49,867 nt of DNA from Yersinia similis (lineage in GTDB: Bacteria; Pseudomonadota; Gammaproteobacteria; Enterobacterales; Enterobacteriaceae). The stretch is from the NCBI RefSeq assembly GCF_001053095.1, contig NZ_CGBP01000036.1:1-49867 (forward strand). Reading direction: 5' to 3'. Under the pieces are notes generated by a model. It did no database searches, was not told where the DNA came from, and was given only the letters and a program-made list of their open reading frames with translations. The translations under genes and the position numbers were made by a program. Shown piece by piece: positions 19,425-29,053 of the stretch (positions are counted from its first letter, which is position 1; each line of letters opens with the position of its first letter).

Positions 19425-19670
19425 ATGAAAAAACAAGAAGATATCGAGAATGGCCTTGCGCCTGATTCTAACGTAAACACCGAGTTTCCTACGCTATTTG
19501 CCCTGGTAAGCCGCCTTAGCGGAGCACTAGACGGCGCGATCACCGGAAAAGATCGTAGCGTCTTGGTTAATGAGCTCTCACAGTTTTCCGTCGATAACCT
19601 TCCTGAACAGGAAAAAATGTTGACGGCAGAAATCTTGAGACGAACGCTGGCAACCCTCAAACGCGACTAG
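19425..19670 (+). CDS. Small conserved protein, possibly YmgB/AriR-like
   Basis: An 81-residue soluble protein. The C-terminal helix LTAEILRRTLATLKR resembles the ending of the biofilm/acid-resistance regulators YmgB/AriR (LKADVIRKTLEIV in E. coli), and length and helical content agree, but the N-terminus gives no further support. AGAGGA precedes ATG 19425 by 8 bases; an in-frame GTG three bases earlier is an alternative. A long stable hairpin lies 14 bases after the stop. No neighbour suggests a pathway. Confidence 0.65.
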   Translation: MKKQEDIENGLAPDSNVNTEFPTLFALVSRLSGALDGAITGKDRSVLVNELSQFSVDNLPEQEKMLTAEILRRTLATLKRD

Positions 19671-19683
19671 CGTTATCCCCCAA

Positions 19684-19724
19684 CGCTCACCCTTGATTCC
19701 CCTCTGGGAAATGAAAGGTGAGCG
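19684..19724 (+). terminator. Long hairpin after the small gene
   Basis: CGCTCACCCTTGATTCCC pairs with GGGAAATGAAAGGTGAGCG with one or two mismatches, giving a stem near 18 bp. No U-tract follows. The rest of the gap to 19991 shows only the promoter below. Confidence 0.65.
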
Positions 19725-19918
19725 CTCTGCCAGTGCTCTTCTCACCTATCTCTACTTAACATCATTGGCGTTTCTGCAAAGCGGCTCGCTAATAAATCCC
19801 CCATAGCTAACCTACTCAGTGATTTGAGTAAGAGTGCGGCTACAACGCCAAAGAAGGCCAATATAACGATTTAACACCTTGAATTAGGTTATATCGTCTC
19901 ATCGAAACCCATAATTTT

Positions 19919-19929
19919 GTGTATAATAA
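19919..19929 (+). promoter_or_regulatory. Candidate extended -10 of nhaP2
   Basis: TGTGTATAATA contains a perfect TATAAT preceded by TGTG, about 65 bases before the nhaP2 start. The -35 is not obvious, which fits an extended -10 promoter. Confidence 0.5.
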
Positions 19930-19991
19930 TGTGACTGTAACATTCGCCTACCCCCCACTTCTTTATATATTGCATCAGGAGAACGCCCATT

Positions 19992-21719
19992 TTGGACGCC
20001 ATCACGATTAATAGTCTTTTTTTGGTCGGCGCAGTGCTGGTGGGAGCCAGTATTTTACTCAGTTCATTTTCATCTCGGTTAGGGATCCCTATCCTGGTTA
20101 TCTTCCTCGCTATCGGTATGTTGGCCGGTACTGATGGGTTGGGCGGTATTGCTTTTGATAACTATCCGGCCGCTTATCTGGTCAGTAACCTGGCATTAGC
20201 CGTGATCCTGCTAGATGGTGGTATGCGAACGCGAGCCTCATCCTTCCGTGTTGCGCTATGGCCAGCACTCTCCCTGGCGACATTCGGGGTAATCATTACC
20301 GCCGGGCTGACCGGTTTGGTGGCCGCCTGGCTGTTCAACTTAGATATTATTCAGGGCTTATTAATCGGCGCAATTATTGGTTCAACTGATGCCGCAGCCG
20401 TATTCTCTTTATTAGGTGGAAAAGGCCTCAACGAACGTGTCAGCGCTACCCTAGAGATTGAGTCAGGCAGTAATGATCCAATGGCGGTCTTTTTGACCGT
20501 CACGCTGATCGCAATGATTGCCGCGGGTGAAACTAGCCTAAGCTGGATGTTCTTGGTGCATTTGATCCAACAGTTTGGGTTGGGCATCATAATTGGTCTG
20601 TTCGGCGGTGGGTTACTGCTGTTGTTAATCAACAGAATGGAATTGGCCAACGGCTTATACCCTTTGCTGGCCGTCAGTGGCGGGATTCTAGTGTTTGCTC
20701 TTGCGACCGCACTGAACGGCAGCGGCATTCTTGCTGTCTATCTCTGTGGATTGTTACTGGGTAACCGCCCTATTCGTAACCGTGCCGGGATATTACAAAC
20801 TTTCGATGGACTTGCCTGGCTCAGCCAGATTGGCATGTTCCTGGTATTAGGGTTGCTGCTTAATCCAAGCGACCTGTTACCCATCGCCATTCCAGCTCTG
20901 CTTTTGTCACTATGGATGATTTTGTTCGCCCGGCCACTCTCTGTCTTTATTGGCCTGCTACCATTTCGTAGCTTCAATCTACGCGAGCGTGTCTTTATCT
21001 CGTGGGTTGGCTTACGCGGTGCCGTCCCGGTTATTCTGGCGGTGTTCCCAATGATGGCTGGCTTGCCCAATGCCAATCTCTTCTTCAATGTGGCCTTCTT
21101 CGTCGTGCTGGTATCATTACTTTTACAGGGTACCACCCTGTCATTTGCTGCCCGCAAAGCAAAATTAGTGGTGCCACCTACGCTGGCACCGGTTTCCCGC
21201 ATTGGCTTAGATATTGATATGAACAATCAATGGGAACAGTTTATTTACCAGCTTAGTTGCGATAAATGGTGCATTGGGGCCACGTTGCGCGATTTAAAAA
21301 TGCCACAAGGAACACGTATCGCCGCCCTGTTCCGTGGCAAAGATTTATTGCACCCCACCGGTAGTACCCGCTTAAAAGAAGGCGATATCTTGTGTGTTAT
21401 CGGACAGGAGCATGACTTACCGGCGCTAGGTAAACTGTTCAGCCAATCACCCAACATTCAATTGGATGAGCGCTTCTTCGGTGATTTCATTCTTGATGCG
21501 GATGCTAAACTCCAAGATATCTCACAGATTTATGGTCTTAATCTGGAACCTGCCATTGATAAACAACAAACTCTGGGCCAATTTGTTTTATACCTCTTTG
21601 GTGGGGAACCCGTTATTGGTGACCAAATTGAGTGGGACGGTCTGACCTGGACAATTGCCGAAATGGAATCAGATCGTGTCAGCCGGGTTGGGGTTAAAAT
21701 CGTCACCGATAAAGCTTAA
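19992..21719 (+). CDS. nhaP2: K+/H+ antiporter NhaP2 (CvrA)
   Basis: A 575-residue CPA1-family antiporter. Residues 1-390 form about 12 membrane helices with [20 protein letters not shown] and the ion-site stretch [14 protein letters not shown] (about 154-167). Residues 400-480 look like a TrkA_C nucleotide/ion-sensing domain ([20 protein letters not shown]), and a CorC_HlyC-like tail ends the protein. It exchanges cytoplasmic K+ for protons. The start is TTG 19992 with AGGAG about 10 bases upstream; alignment of [13 protein letters not shown] with the E. coli N-terminus supports it. Confidence 0.93.
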   Translation: MDAITINSLFLVGAVLVGASILLSSFSSRLGIPILVIFLAIGMLAGTDGLGGIAFDNYPAAYLVSNLALAVILLDGGMRTRASSFRVALWPALSLATFGVIITAGLTGLVAAWLFNLDIIQGLLIGAIIGSTDAAAVFSLLGGKGLNERVSATLEIESGSNDPMAVFLTVTLIAMIAAGETSLSWMFLVHLIQQFGLGIIIGLFGGGLLLLLINRMELANGLYPLLAVSGGILVFALATALNGSGILAVYLCGLLLGNRPIRNRAGILQTFDGLAWLSQIGMFLVLGLLLNPSDLLPIAIPALLLSLWMILFARPLSVFIGLLPFRSFNLRERVFISWVGLRGAVPVILAVFPMMAGLPNANLFFNVAFFVVLVSLLLQGTTLSFAARKAKLVVPPTLAPVSRIGLDIDMNNQWEQFIYQLSCDKWCIGATLRDLKMPQGTRIAALFRGKDLLHPTGSTRLKEGDILCVIGQEHDLPALGKLFSQSPNIQLDERFFGDFILDADAKLQDISQIYGLNLEPAIDKQQTLGQFVLYLFGGEPVIGDQIEWDGLTWTIAEMESDRVSRVGVKIVTDKA

Positions 21720-21724
21720 TCTAT

Positions 21725-21760
21725 TTATTCACTGACGCGGTTTTCACGGTCAGTGAATAA
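21725..21760 (+). terminator. nhaP2 terminator hairpin
   Basis: TTATTCACTGAC (21725-21736) and GTCAGTGAATAA (21749-21760) are a perfect 12-bp stem, six bases after the stop codon. The U-tract is weak. Confidence 0.7.
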
Positions 21761-21851
21761 GTTTCAAGCTGCTTTATGCCTCAATTCGCTTTATTATTTA
21801 ATTCCATTTTATCGCTTAATCCGAATGAGAGAGCGGCTCTAGCAACTCTCT

Positions 21852-22778
21852 CTACGTCGATTTGATTTTATTCACCAAAACAATCCCGACGCAGACCAAG
21901 GCCAACGCGATGGCGTTTTTCCATTCCAAAATACTCTCATGCAGGAAGATAGCGGAAAGAACCGCACCAGATACCGGGATTAAAAAGTTAAACGGTGCCA
22001 CCATACCGACACGATTATATTTAAGTAATAAGCTCCAAAGAGCGAAAGCGACCGATGACAGTAGTACCAGATATCCCAGTAGCAACAATGCTTGCCAGCC
22101 AAAATCACTGAGATGCCCACCAAATAGATAGCCCCCAAGGGTTAACACCAACCCACCGATCGCCAACTGATAGCCAGTCATCACCGTGGTATCCATCGTC
22201 TGCGAAATACGCTTACCGTAAATGCTGGCCGCTGAGAGAATAAATGCGGCTAATACTACAGACCCCTCACCGAGCAGCGAAAAATTGAAATCCATAAAAT
22301 CTGAACCCACGTTGACCACCATCACACCCACAAAACCCAGTGCGCAGCCAATGATTTTATTCAACGTTAACCGGTCATTTTTATAGAGGTAATGAGCAAG
22401 CAGGACACTGAAGAATGTCCCCGTCGCATTCATGATTGAACCTTTCACTCCAGTAGTGTAAGCCAAACCTATATAAAAAAATACATACTGCACCGCCGTT
22501 TGGGTCAACCCCAAAATAGCAATTTGCTGATATTGTCCCTTTTTAAGACGCCCGATTGCCTTACCACTGGCGACCGCAAAAAGCAGCAATACCAATCCGG
22601 CTAATAAAAAACGATATCCTGCAAACACCATCTTGCTGGGAATATCATCAGGCGAAATATTGAACAATTGATAGCCGTTTTTTATTGCCGGATAAGCACT
22701 CCCCCAAAGTAGACAACAGAAGGTTGCACCGAAGAAAACGAACTTTTTATTCGTAAAAAGAGAAGGACTGCGGTCCAC
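21852..22778 (-). CDS. DMT-superfamily EamA-type transporter
   Basis: A 308-residue inner-membrane protein with ten hydrophobic segments in two EamA repeats: LLWGSAYPAIKNGYQ in the first and ALVCVGIVLVNKI at the end of the second. Members export amino acids or metabolites; the substrate here is unknown. I chose GTG 22778 (AAAGGA at 7-base spacing) over the longer TTG frame from 22799. It is transcribed alone toward nhaP2. Confidence 0.85.
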   Translation of the reverse strand: MDRSPSLFTNKKFVFFGATFCCLLWGSAYPAIKNGYQLFNISPDDIPSKMVFAGYRFLLAGLVLLLFAVASGKAIGRLKKGQYQQIAILGLTQTAVQYVFFYIGLAYTTGVKGSIMNATGTFFSVLLAHYLYKNDRLTLNKIIGCALGFVGVMVVNVGSDFMDFNFSLLGEGSVVLAAFILSAASIYGKRISQTMDTTVMTGYQLAIGGLVLTLGGYLFGGHLSDFGWQALLLLGYLVLLSSVAFALWSLLLKYNRVGMVAPFNFLIPVSGAVLSAIFLHESILEWKNAIALALVCVGIVLVNKIKST

Positions 22779-22990
22779 ATGAACATCCTTTACAATCAAA
22801 AAATGAAATGATGTTTCGTTATAGCTACTTCTTACTAAAAAGTCCGGTTTGATGTCACTTTTTACTTAAAAACCCGATTACTTGGTGCTTTATCGCCTAA
22901 ATACCACTCATACAAGCAAAATGTGAAAATAAAAAAGATGCATTTGAGGTTATTGACAAAGTGCCTGCAACGGAGAGAACAGGCAGATCG

Positions 22991-23069
22991 TAAAGACGCT
23001 GGCTTCCCTGTATAAAAATAGCCTTCCCTGGGGGCTCGAGCCGCGCCCTCCCTGGCGCGGACGCTTTAC
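22991..23069. repeat. Palindromic intergenic element
   Basis: Ends GTAAAG (22991) and CTTTAC (23064) are inverted. Inside are two further stems, notably CCGCGCC (23041) with GGCGCGG (23054). Overall GC is far above the flanks. It looks like a dispersed palindromic repeat and may belong to the YPAL class described in yersiniae, which I could not verify. Confidence 0.5.
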
Positions 23070-23098
23070 TCCTCTGCCTATCCTCACCGTTCAAGATT

Positions 23099-23121
23099 GA
23101 GTCATCGGGGTTTGTCAGCAG
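23099..23121 (+). repeat. Terminator-associated repeat, copy 3
   Basis: The core GAGTCATCGGGGTTTGTCAG is identical to copy 1. Instead of a hairpin it is followed by a T-rich stretch and then a partial ERIC element. Confidence 0.75.
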
Positions 23122-23132
23122 TTTTATTTTTA

Positions 23133-23212
23133 TACCCTAAATAATTCAAGTTGCAGGAAGGCGGCAAGCGAGAGAGCCCCGATGAGCTTACTGTAGTAAG
23201 TGATTCGGGTGA
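23133..23212 (+). mobile_element. Truncated ERIC element
   Basis: The left end TACCCTAAATAATTCAAG and the inner block TTGCAGGAAGGCGGCAAGCG are intact, and the hairpin reaches AGTGATTCGGGTGA. The right third with the terminal GACGGGTA is missing. The break lies just before the luxI fragment. Confidence 0.8.
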
Positions 23213-23347
23213 ATATATGCCACGAGAACCATATAAATAGAAAGTTAAAAAAAGCAATAACTCGGCATTACACTTATCTCTACATTCATCTCATCACATA
23301 AAATACGTTCAACGTTTGTACTAACAACCTAACATCGTGGATATAAA

Positions 23348-23551
23348 GGTATATTGACTGTTGTTAGCAGAGGCATGTATACAATACTGAAACGCTCTGG
23401 GTGGGGTATTACAGTACTTAATCAAGAGGAATCGGAGAGGAATAAATTTATCTATCTTTTACACTTGAGCATTGACAATAATAGCCAACAGCAGTTGATC
23501 AGGAAAATGCAACGAGGGCCAGTATTACTAAATAGGTTTGATCAATTGTAA
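23348..23551 (+). pseudogene. 3' fragment of an acyl-homoserine-lactone synthase (luxI)
   Basis: About 67 codons matching the C-terminal third of LuxI-family synthases: ILTVVSRGMYTILKRSGWGI, then FIYLLHLSIDNNSQQQLIRK. Full-length enzymes are about 210-220 residues and need N-terminal arginine and tryptophan residues for S-adenosylmethionine binding; all of that is gone. The fragment is convergent with the luxR gene and overlaps its 3' end by 24 bases, the usual arrangement of Yersinia luxR/luxI pairs. In-frame sequence upstream ends in a stop at 23330. Confidence 0.82.
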
Positions 23552-24265
23552 CTCAATGCCAAGTCTTATTGCATGTTTGGCATTGAGAACACCTAATTTC
23601 CTAACAATGTTACCAATATGAAATTTCACTGTGCTTTTTTTAATGCCTAAAATTATAGCAACTTCAGAGTAGGTTTTGCCTACACTGGCCCAGTACAGAA
23701 TTTCATTCTCCCGAGGAGAGAAAATTTCTCTTTTATTTTCTTTTTTATTTAATTCATTGTTTTCATGATAATTCTTATTATATAGGTTGAGCATTTTATC
23801 ATGAATTAAGATAAGTAACATTTGTATTTTTTCTTTGTTCACCTCGATGCTTTCATCGAAAAAAATACTATCATCATCGCCACTTGAAACATTCAAGGTC
23901 GCCATATTATTGTTATTATCATGAAGAACGAAGGTATAGCCATTAACAATATTATATTCTCTGGCGAGGTTGAACACGGCTGAGTCGGTTGATTTTATAT
24001 TGATGACTGAATTGTCATCCCATGCAAATGGCGCAACTTTGCCTTTGGCGGTCAAAATCACAGGGTCGATCAGATGATAACTATTCTTCTTGTATTTTTT
24101 TACCCAGTCTAGCGGGTAGTTCGATATAATTGCTGGATGCAACGGTAATTTTTTGTTCATTAGTAAATAAGAGTAGCGGATATTACCATAGGCTTTTATC
24201 CTGCGTTGGATATAGTTTTTTATATCTTCATTAATACTTTCATTATCAAAATAATTAATTATCAT
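23528..24265 (-). CDS. LuxR-family quorum-sensing regulator, now without its synthase
   Basis: A 245-residue LuxR homologue closely resembling YpsR/YtbR/YenR-type proteins. The autoinducer-binding domain (about 1-165) retains the pocket residues W55 and Y62 in the [20 protein letters not shown] stretch. DPVI and the PFAWDD tryptophan follow. The C-terminal helix-turn-helix (about 178-240) reads [20 protein letters not shown], then [16 protein letters not shown]. The reading frame is intact, so it could act as a solo receptor for signals made by other LuxI enzymes. The gene is AT-rich. Confidence 0.9.
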   Translation of the reverse strand: MIINYFDNESINEDIKNYIQRRIKAYGNIRYSYLLMNKKLPLHPAIISNYPLDWVKKYKKNSYHLIDPVILTAKGKVAPFAWDDNSVINIKSTDSAVFNLAREYNIVNGYTFVLHDNNNNMATLNVSSGDDDSIFFDESIEVNKEKIQMLLILIHDKMLNLYNKNYHENNELNKKENKREIFSPRENEILYWASVGKTYSEVAIILGIKKSTVKFHIGNIVRKLGVLNAKHAIRLGIELQLIKPI

Positions 24266-25017
24266 AGCAGACCAAATTTACTTTACGCCTACATGCACCA
24301 TACATTTTTCACACATTATTTTCAATAAAAATCAATATATAAAAAACCGTGATCATTGCATCATATTCAAATTATTAACATTGTTAAAAAATAAAACCTA
24401 GACTAAAGGATAGCACTGAGAACTAGACTTAAATAGAGCTACTATTATAGCCCTATGTTAACTAAAATATTTCTGCTTTAAAGAATGAGTACTTAATATA
24501 ATAGAACTAATATTTTAGCTTATTGTTGCTGAAAAAGTTAGTCTGCTGTGAATATATTTTAGCCAACGCCAGGGGACTTTCCCGTCCCCAAACGAATCTA
24601 TAAACCCCACCATCTGGGTGCATTTACATCCAGATGGTGGCGATGCTTACCCCCAGCCTCTCTCCTCGGCGCTCACACTTGGTGCACTTAATCTGCTGGT
24701 ACGGATTAGCACACAAGAACGGCACGTTGGCTAATGGGGAAAGGCCGTGAGGACGGAGCCATGGTCATCGTGTGTTCCGCTACAGTGCATAAATACTTTG
24801 GCCCGAACATAACGTCGGTTGACGAAGAATGTTTTGAATTAGAGCGTAACTACACCCCGTGCGATGTCATTAATGATTACACCGCTGGCAAGCGGATCGC
24901 GCGGGAAGTTCGCCCGCCAAGCGGTATTTTTGCCCCATAAAATAACGGATATAAGTGATTCTTTAACTATTGGCCAGTGCAACATAAAATCAATACGTTA
25001 ACACTGGCCAAAAAGAA
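24266..25017. other. Intergenic region with a long inverted repeat and a possible gene remnant
   Basis: 752 bases between luxR and cas6f. The first 270 bases are AT-rich and include the luxR promoter region. The second half changes abruptly to higher GC and contains the hairpin at 24607-24640 and a 68-codon frame at 24734-24940 (VIVCSATVHKYFGPNITSVD). I do not recognise that frame; the composition change suggests a fragment of transferred or decayed DNA. Confidence 0.45.
24607..24640. repeat. 14-bp inverted repeat
   Basis: CCACCATCTGGGTG and CATCCAGATGGTGG pair over 14 bases with one G-U, around a 6-base loop. No T-tract on either side, so a terminator role is doubtful. Confidence 0.7.
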
Positions 25018-25572
25018 TCAAAACCAAGGGATCGTTGCGTTAACGCTTAGGCCATAAGCGCTGAACTCACCGGTAGTGGCTGACGTCTGCAAAGTACCTT
25101 GCTCGATAAACAATAGAAAATACTGTTCACTGGAACGGCTTTTTAAACGCAGAAAAGGCAAATTACAGCGCTTATCATGGCTATCCGGAATACGTAACCT
25201 GGCTTGCTCCTCGGTTAACCACCCTTTGCTAACCGAGCGGCGACGTAACCGTTGAGCACTGCTTTTTACCTGCACACGCCTGATGGTCCGGTGCTTCACG
25301 TCGGCAGGCACTGCCAAGATCTCACTGCATTCACAGTAATCCTGTAAACCTTTCAGCCACCCGGCGGACTGCAACTCAAGTAAATCGCCGCGGCTACCAT
25401 GGAGACGTAATTGGCTCCCCAGTGTCTTGCCTGCAGTGGGAAAACTGACGCCTACCCGCCCCGGAATTGTCGCCACCAGTGCGCGGTGTAATTTGGCAAA
25501 CAAGGCTTCCAATAACGTCTGAGCGCTAAATTCAGGATCAGGAAGCACTCGTATATCAAGATAATGATCCAT
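25018..25572 (-). CDS. cas6f: CRISPR type I-F crRNA endoribonuclease Cas6f (Csy4)
   Basis: A 184-residue nuclease that cuts the CRISPR transcript at each repeat hairpin and stays bound to the crRNA 3' handle. Residues known from the P. aeruginosa enzyme fall at the same positions: H29 in [10 protein letters not shown]148 in KSRSSEQ and F155 in YFLLFIEQ. The arginine-rich helix that grips the hairpin is [19 protein letters not shown] (94-112). ATG 25572 is preceded by AGGAGGGGG; the longer frame to 25614 is rejected. Last gene of the cas operon, 10 bases after csy3. Confidence 0.96.
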   Translation of the reverse strand: MDHYLDIRVLPDPEFSAQTLLEALFAKLHRALVATIPGRVGVSFPTAGKTLGSQLRLHGSRGDLLELQSAGWLKGLQDYCECSEILAVPADVKHRTIRRVQVKSSAQRLRRRSVSKGWLTEEQARLRIPDSHDKRCNLPFLRLKSRSSEQYFLLFIEQGTLQTSATTGEFSAYGLSVNATIPWF

Positions 25573-25582
25573 GCCCCCTCCT

Positions 25583-26587
25583 TTATTCGCCTTTCTCACC
25601 AAAGACACCACCACGGATCAAGGTTGCCATCACATAATGTTGCTGTTCGACCGCCGGTACCGTGCCTTTTGTCACCCAGTTGTCCAATAAGGTGTAGAAA
25701 TCCATTTTTTGTTTTGGCTGCCGATAGGCTTTACCCCGGCTGGTCACCGAGCCATAGGGTTCAACGGCAATTGGCCCCAAAGCCAACTCAGTGGCATCTG
25801 GATACCAATCATCAATGGTACGTAACGCATTACCCACTTTCTGTGAATGCAGGGCCGCAATACCATCAATCTGATATAACACTTTGCTTTTCTTACTGTT
25901 GCTGTCCAGCACCAATTCCTGAGACGGGAACACTTCCTGCCCGTTGCCTAAACGAACAAAAGCATCAACGGTGAAAAAGGCAAAACCGTTGCCCGCTAAA
26001 CCTTGTTCTATTTCTTGTGCCAGCGCAGTCAGTTCCTTGCTGGGTTGGCTAAATTGACGCAAGCTAAATTCATTGCTATCAAATTGATAACTCTTCGTTT
26101 GGCTGGTGATACACACTTTAATATCTTCAGCCCCGACCCGGTTGCGCCACAAGAAACGGCCATTAGCCAGATTCTCAGCATAGCGCGCCGCCAGCACACT
26201 AAAACTCTGCTCACTGATATAGCCATTAATAACACTGGCCAGTTCAGCCTGATATTCCTGATCATTACACACTGATGGCGTAGCGAGGTTGCCCAGCACC
26301 CGCAGTGTAAAACTCATTTTCAGGGTGTCAGTATCAAACGGCAGTGCGGCCACATCCACACGTTGTAAGTTTGCTTTTTGGATCTCTGCATCCAGTTTTG
26401 CCGGATCAGATGCCAGGGCATTTTTCAACCGGTTGGAGATGGTGCCCCGCACCGCTTTTTCTTTAATGATGATAGGCTGCCAGTTGTCGGTTTGCCCCCA
26501 GTTACCGGCATACATCATGGCGTCGGAATTGGATAACTTACGTTCAAATGCCAGTACAGAAGCGGTTTTAATCGTTGCTTTAGCCAT
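25583..26587 (-). CDS. csy3: CRISPR type I-F backbone protein Cas7f (Csy3)
   Basis: A 334-residue protein; six copies coat the crRNA spacer in the Csy surveillance complex. It starts [20 protein letters not shown], with the RNA-contacting [12 protein letters not shown] region (about 169-180) and the conserved [11 protein letters not shown] loop near the C-terminus (about 286-296). Length is the usual 330-345. AAGGA precedes the start. Spacing to csy2 is 17 bases. Confidence 0.95.
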   Translation of the reverse strand: MAKATIKTASVLAFERKLSNSDAMMYAGNWGQTDNWQPIIIKEKAVRGTISNRLKNALASDPAKLDAEIQKANLQRVDVAALPFDTDTLKMSFTLRVLGNLATPSVCNDQEYQAELASVINGYISEQSFSVLAARYAENLANGRFLWRNRVGAEDIKVCITSQTKSYQFDSNEFSLRQFSQPSKELTALAQEIEQGLAGNGFAFFTVDAFVRLGNGQEVFPSQELVLDSNSKKSKVLYQIDGIAALHSQKVGNALRTIDDWYPDATELALGPIAVEPYGSVTSRGKAYRQPKQKMDFYTLLDNWVTKGTVPAVEQQHYVMATLIRGGVFGEKGE

Positions 26588-26604
26588 TTTTAGATCCTTT
26601 AAAA

Positions 26605-27555
26605 TTATTCTTCATCATTTAATAGATAGGTATCAACCGATGCCGGGAGTGCACAGCGACAGAGGTAGTTATCGCCTTCCTGGTGATAGCCCCAGAGCAA
26701 TTGACGCAGATCCTTTATGCGGTGCAACCCGCGCCACTCACCGATGCCATAAAGGGATTCAACAAAGCGGAACGGCGTATGCGGGTCACGGGTTTTATCC
26801 ACTTCACCCGGCGCATACAGCGGTGAAATGGCACGATAACCAGTGACAATGGGGACCAAATACCCTGTTTTTGGCTTACCAACATAACCCCACGGTGCAG
26901 GAGCACCGCTTTCCACCGGCGTATCGCTCTGCGGGGGAATGGCTTGTATTTTGAGCGCAGAGAAATCGAGCCAGGCATCCAGCATTTCTGCCTGTGGATT
27001 GGTTTGTCTTAGCTGGTTAAGATGTTCAGCCAACAATTCAGAGCGGTCCAGTAACGCAAAACCTGGCAGTAAGCGGCACAATAATCTGCGTGTGGCGGCC
27101 TCGGTTTCGGGATAATTAATGACTTTAACTCTGCGAATGTTGGTGATAGTGCCCCCGGCTAAACGCTGAGTCAGGCACAGTGACGCCAGATGATTTTCCA
27201 GCGCGTTAGCACCGTCATCCCCATTAGCAATCGTGCCATCACATTCAATCACTAGAGACACCGTCATATGCATACGGCCCTCTTCATTAAAGGCGGCGGT
27301 TTTGGCCTCTTTAGTGAGTGGATTCCGCGTTAGCGAGAAAACATAATCGCGTCCGGAGGAATAGGCATGAACTTGCTGTTGGTGGCAGATAACGGCACAA
27401 CCCCGTAGTGTTAAACCGTGACTGGATTGCAATTTACGTGACAACGCGTGGCTATAGCCCAGAAAATGGGTGATCGCAGGGAAACCATAAGTTAACCCCG
27501 CGATGGCATTGGCGTTCTCAACGCGCACCTGATGTAAAACAATCAGTGAGCTCAT
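26605..27555 (-). CDS. csy2: CRISPR type I-F protein Cas5f (Csy2)
   Basis: A 316-residue protein that caps the 5' handle of the crRNA together with Cas8f. The family N-terminus is visible as [20 protein letters not shown], and [20 protein letters not shown] lies at about 50-70. ATG 27555 overlaps the csy1 stop as ATGA, giving tight translational coupling, and has GGAG 8 bases upstream. The ATG two codons earlier is too close to that site. Confidence 0.94.
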   Translation of the reverse strand: MSSLIVLHQVRVENANAIAGLTYGFPAITHFLGYSHALSRKLQSSHGLTLRGCAVICHQQQVHAYSSGRDYVFSLTRNPLTKEAKTAAFNEEGRMHMTVSLVIECDGTIANGDDGANALENHLASLCLTQRLAGGTITNIRRVKVINYPETEAATRRLLCRLLPGFALLDRSELLAEHLNQLRQTNPQAEMLDAWLDFSALKIQAIPPQSDTPVESGAPAPWGYVGKPKTGYLVPIVTGYRAISPLYAPGEVDKTRDPHTPFRFVESLYGIGEWRGLHRIKDLRQLLWGYHQEGDNYLCRCALPASVDTYLLNDEE

Positions 27556-28898
27556 GACCATGTCTCCAGGCTACCTTGTTCAAATTCACGTAGCCGCTGC
27601 TTAAATAAGCTTGACCACTCCCGCTGTTCAACATAACTAAAGACCAGTTCATCATGCTGTAACCAACGATTTAACCAGTAACCGAAGTCTTGGCTGACCT
27701 CTTGTTTCCAATCCCCCTTCTCACGTTCAAGCTTAAATACGGGATCATCCATAGCACGGTTCGGGTCAAGCCAGAGTTGCTGTGAACGTTTTAACTTACA
27801 ATCTTTACCGTCACTCCAGCCATTGGTACCGTCCAGATTTTGAATTTCAGCCACATAGTTAAACAGAATATCAATGATTTCATCGCTGCAGGCCAAACGA
27901 ACGGCGCGGATGTCCATCGTATTGCTCAGGGGTTTGACACCCAGCAAATATTGCTGCATTTGCCACAGGTTATTGCGGGCCAGTACAGTAAATTCACTGC
28001 GATCATGAAAAATAGATCTATATTTTATTGGCGGTTTCTGAATATTTTTCCAAGGCGGTGCGCCACAGGGCAGTAACCAAACTTTTCCACCACGGACGCT
28101 GTTTAGGTAAGAGATATTTTGGGGCTTGGTACCGCCAATATTTTGCACCGCAGTTTTGAGGTAAATCACCCTAGCCTCTGAGTGCCATTTCCCTGTTTTA
28201 TGGGCAACCTTGGCCTCTTTCGATTGGTCACTGAAACGAGCTTCGGCAATACGTTGATGCATGGCCTGCGCCAGTGATGAAGAGAAAAGTGGACTTAACA
28301 AGTGGTATTGATCTGGCCCCACCGGGAAATAAAATTGCTTGGCCAGTTTATGTGACGTGAATTTCTCATTATTCAAAATGCTTTTAAATTTTGTAGTCCA
28401 CTCTTCAACTAACTCTTCATCATTTGAGAATAGTTTCAGTACTGAATTATCACCTTGCTCTAAACACTTTATTAATGAGCCGCCTTCACATTCACTCTGT
28501 AATAGCTTTACAAGATCAAATACGGCTGCATTACCAATAACATCACTGGCTTGTTCAGCGAGGTCTACGCTGGAGAAATAATCCTTTTTCTTACTTTGTA
28601 ACTCAATATTCAAAATACCACTACTTTTTGAATCACTATGAGTGTATTTAGGTGCATGAGTTGCTAACTTTATTTGTCCGGCACGGTTAGCCGCATCGGT
28701 TAACCAATTGCGCACCTCATAACGGGCTATCAACTCCTGCCGTTGTTGGGCAATCTCTTGCTGGGCCAGTGCAATATCTTCCGCCTGAGTTAACCCTGCC
28801 AGCCTTTTCTCTGCCTCTTTATCAAAAGCCTCAAGCTTTGGCTGCTCGCGGCTTTTGATATAAGAGACAATAAACGCCGCTAATCCATTCTCTTCCAT
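27552..28898 (-). CDS. csy1: CRISPR type I-F large subunit Cas8f (Csy1)
   Basis: A 448-residue large subunit that recognises the CC PAM and recruits Cas2-3. The N-terminal helical region ([20 protein letters not shown], about 24-43) contains a probable coiled coil. Later blocks typical of the family include [20 protein letters not shown] (about 196-215) and [10 protein letters not shown] (about 274-283). TGAGGTG lies before the ATG. It is separated from cas2-3 by an ERIC element, so this gene may begin its own transcript. Confidence 0.94.
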   Translation of the reverse strand: MEENGLAAFIVSYIKSREQPKLEAFDKEAEKRLAGLTQAEDIALAQQEIAQQRQELIARYEVRNWLTDAANRAGQIKLATHAPKYTHSDSKSSGILNIELQSKKKDYFSSVDLAEQASDVIGNAAVFDLVKLLQSECEGGSLIKCLEQGDNSVLKLFSNDEELVEEWTTKFKSILNNEKFTSHKLAKQFYFPVGPDQYHLLSPLFSSSLAQAMHQRIAEARFSDQSKEAKVAHKTGKWHSEARVIYLKTAVQNIGGTKPQNISYLNSVRGGKVWLLPCGAPPWKNIQKPPIKYRSIFHDRSEFTVLARNNLWQMQQYLLGVKPLSNTMDIRAVRLACSDEIIDILFNYVAEIQNLDGTNGWSDGKDCKLKRSQQLWLDPNRAMDDPVFKLEREKGDWKQEVSQDFGYWLNRWLQHDELVFSYVEQREWSSLFKQRLREFEQGSLETWS

Positions 28899-28913
28899 AA
28901 CACCTCACATATA

Positions 28914-29037
28914 TACCCGCCATACTTCAAGCTGCGTGTGCGCTGGGCTACGCTCAAAAACCCGAATCACTTACTACAATAGGCTCATCGGGATTCTCTC
29001 GCTTGCTGCCTTCCTGCAACTCGAATTATTTAGGGTA
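28914..29037. mobile_element. ERIC element between cas2-3 and csy1
   Basis: A complete 124-bp copy from TACCCGCCATACTTCAAG to TTTAGGGTA, flanked by TA on both sides (28912-28913, 29038-29039). It begins 16 bases upstream of the csy1 start and ends 16 bases after the cas2-3 stop. Confidence 0.93.
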
Positions 29038-29053
29038 TAATCCATTAAAACTG

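Noticed and set aside
22897-23094. 65-codon minus-strand frame before the DMT gene
   Set aside because: It runs through the palindromic repeat element and shows no protein-like features.
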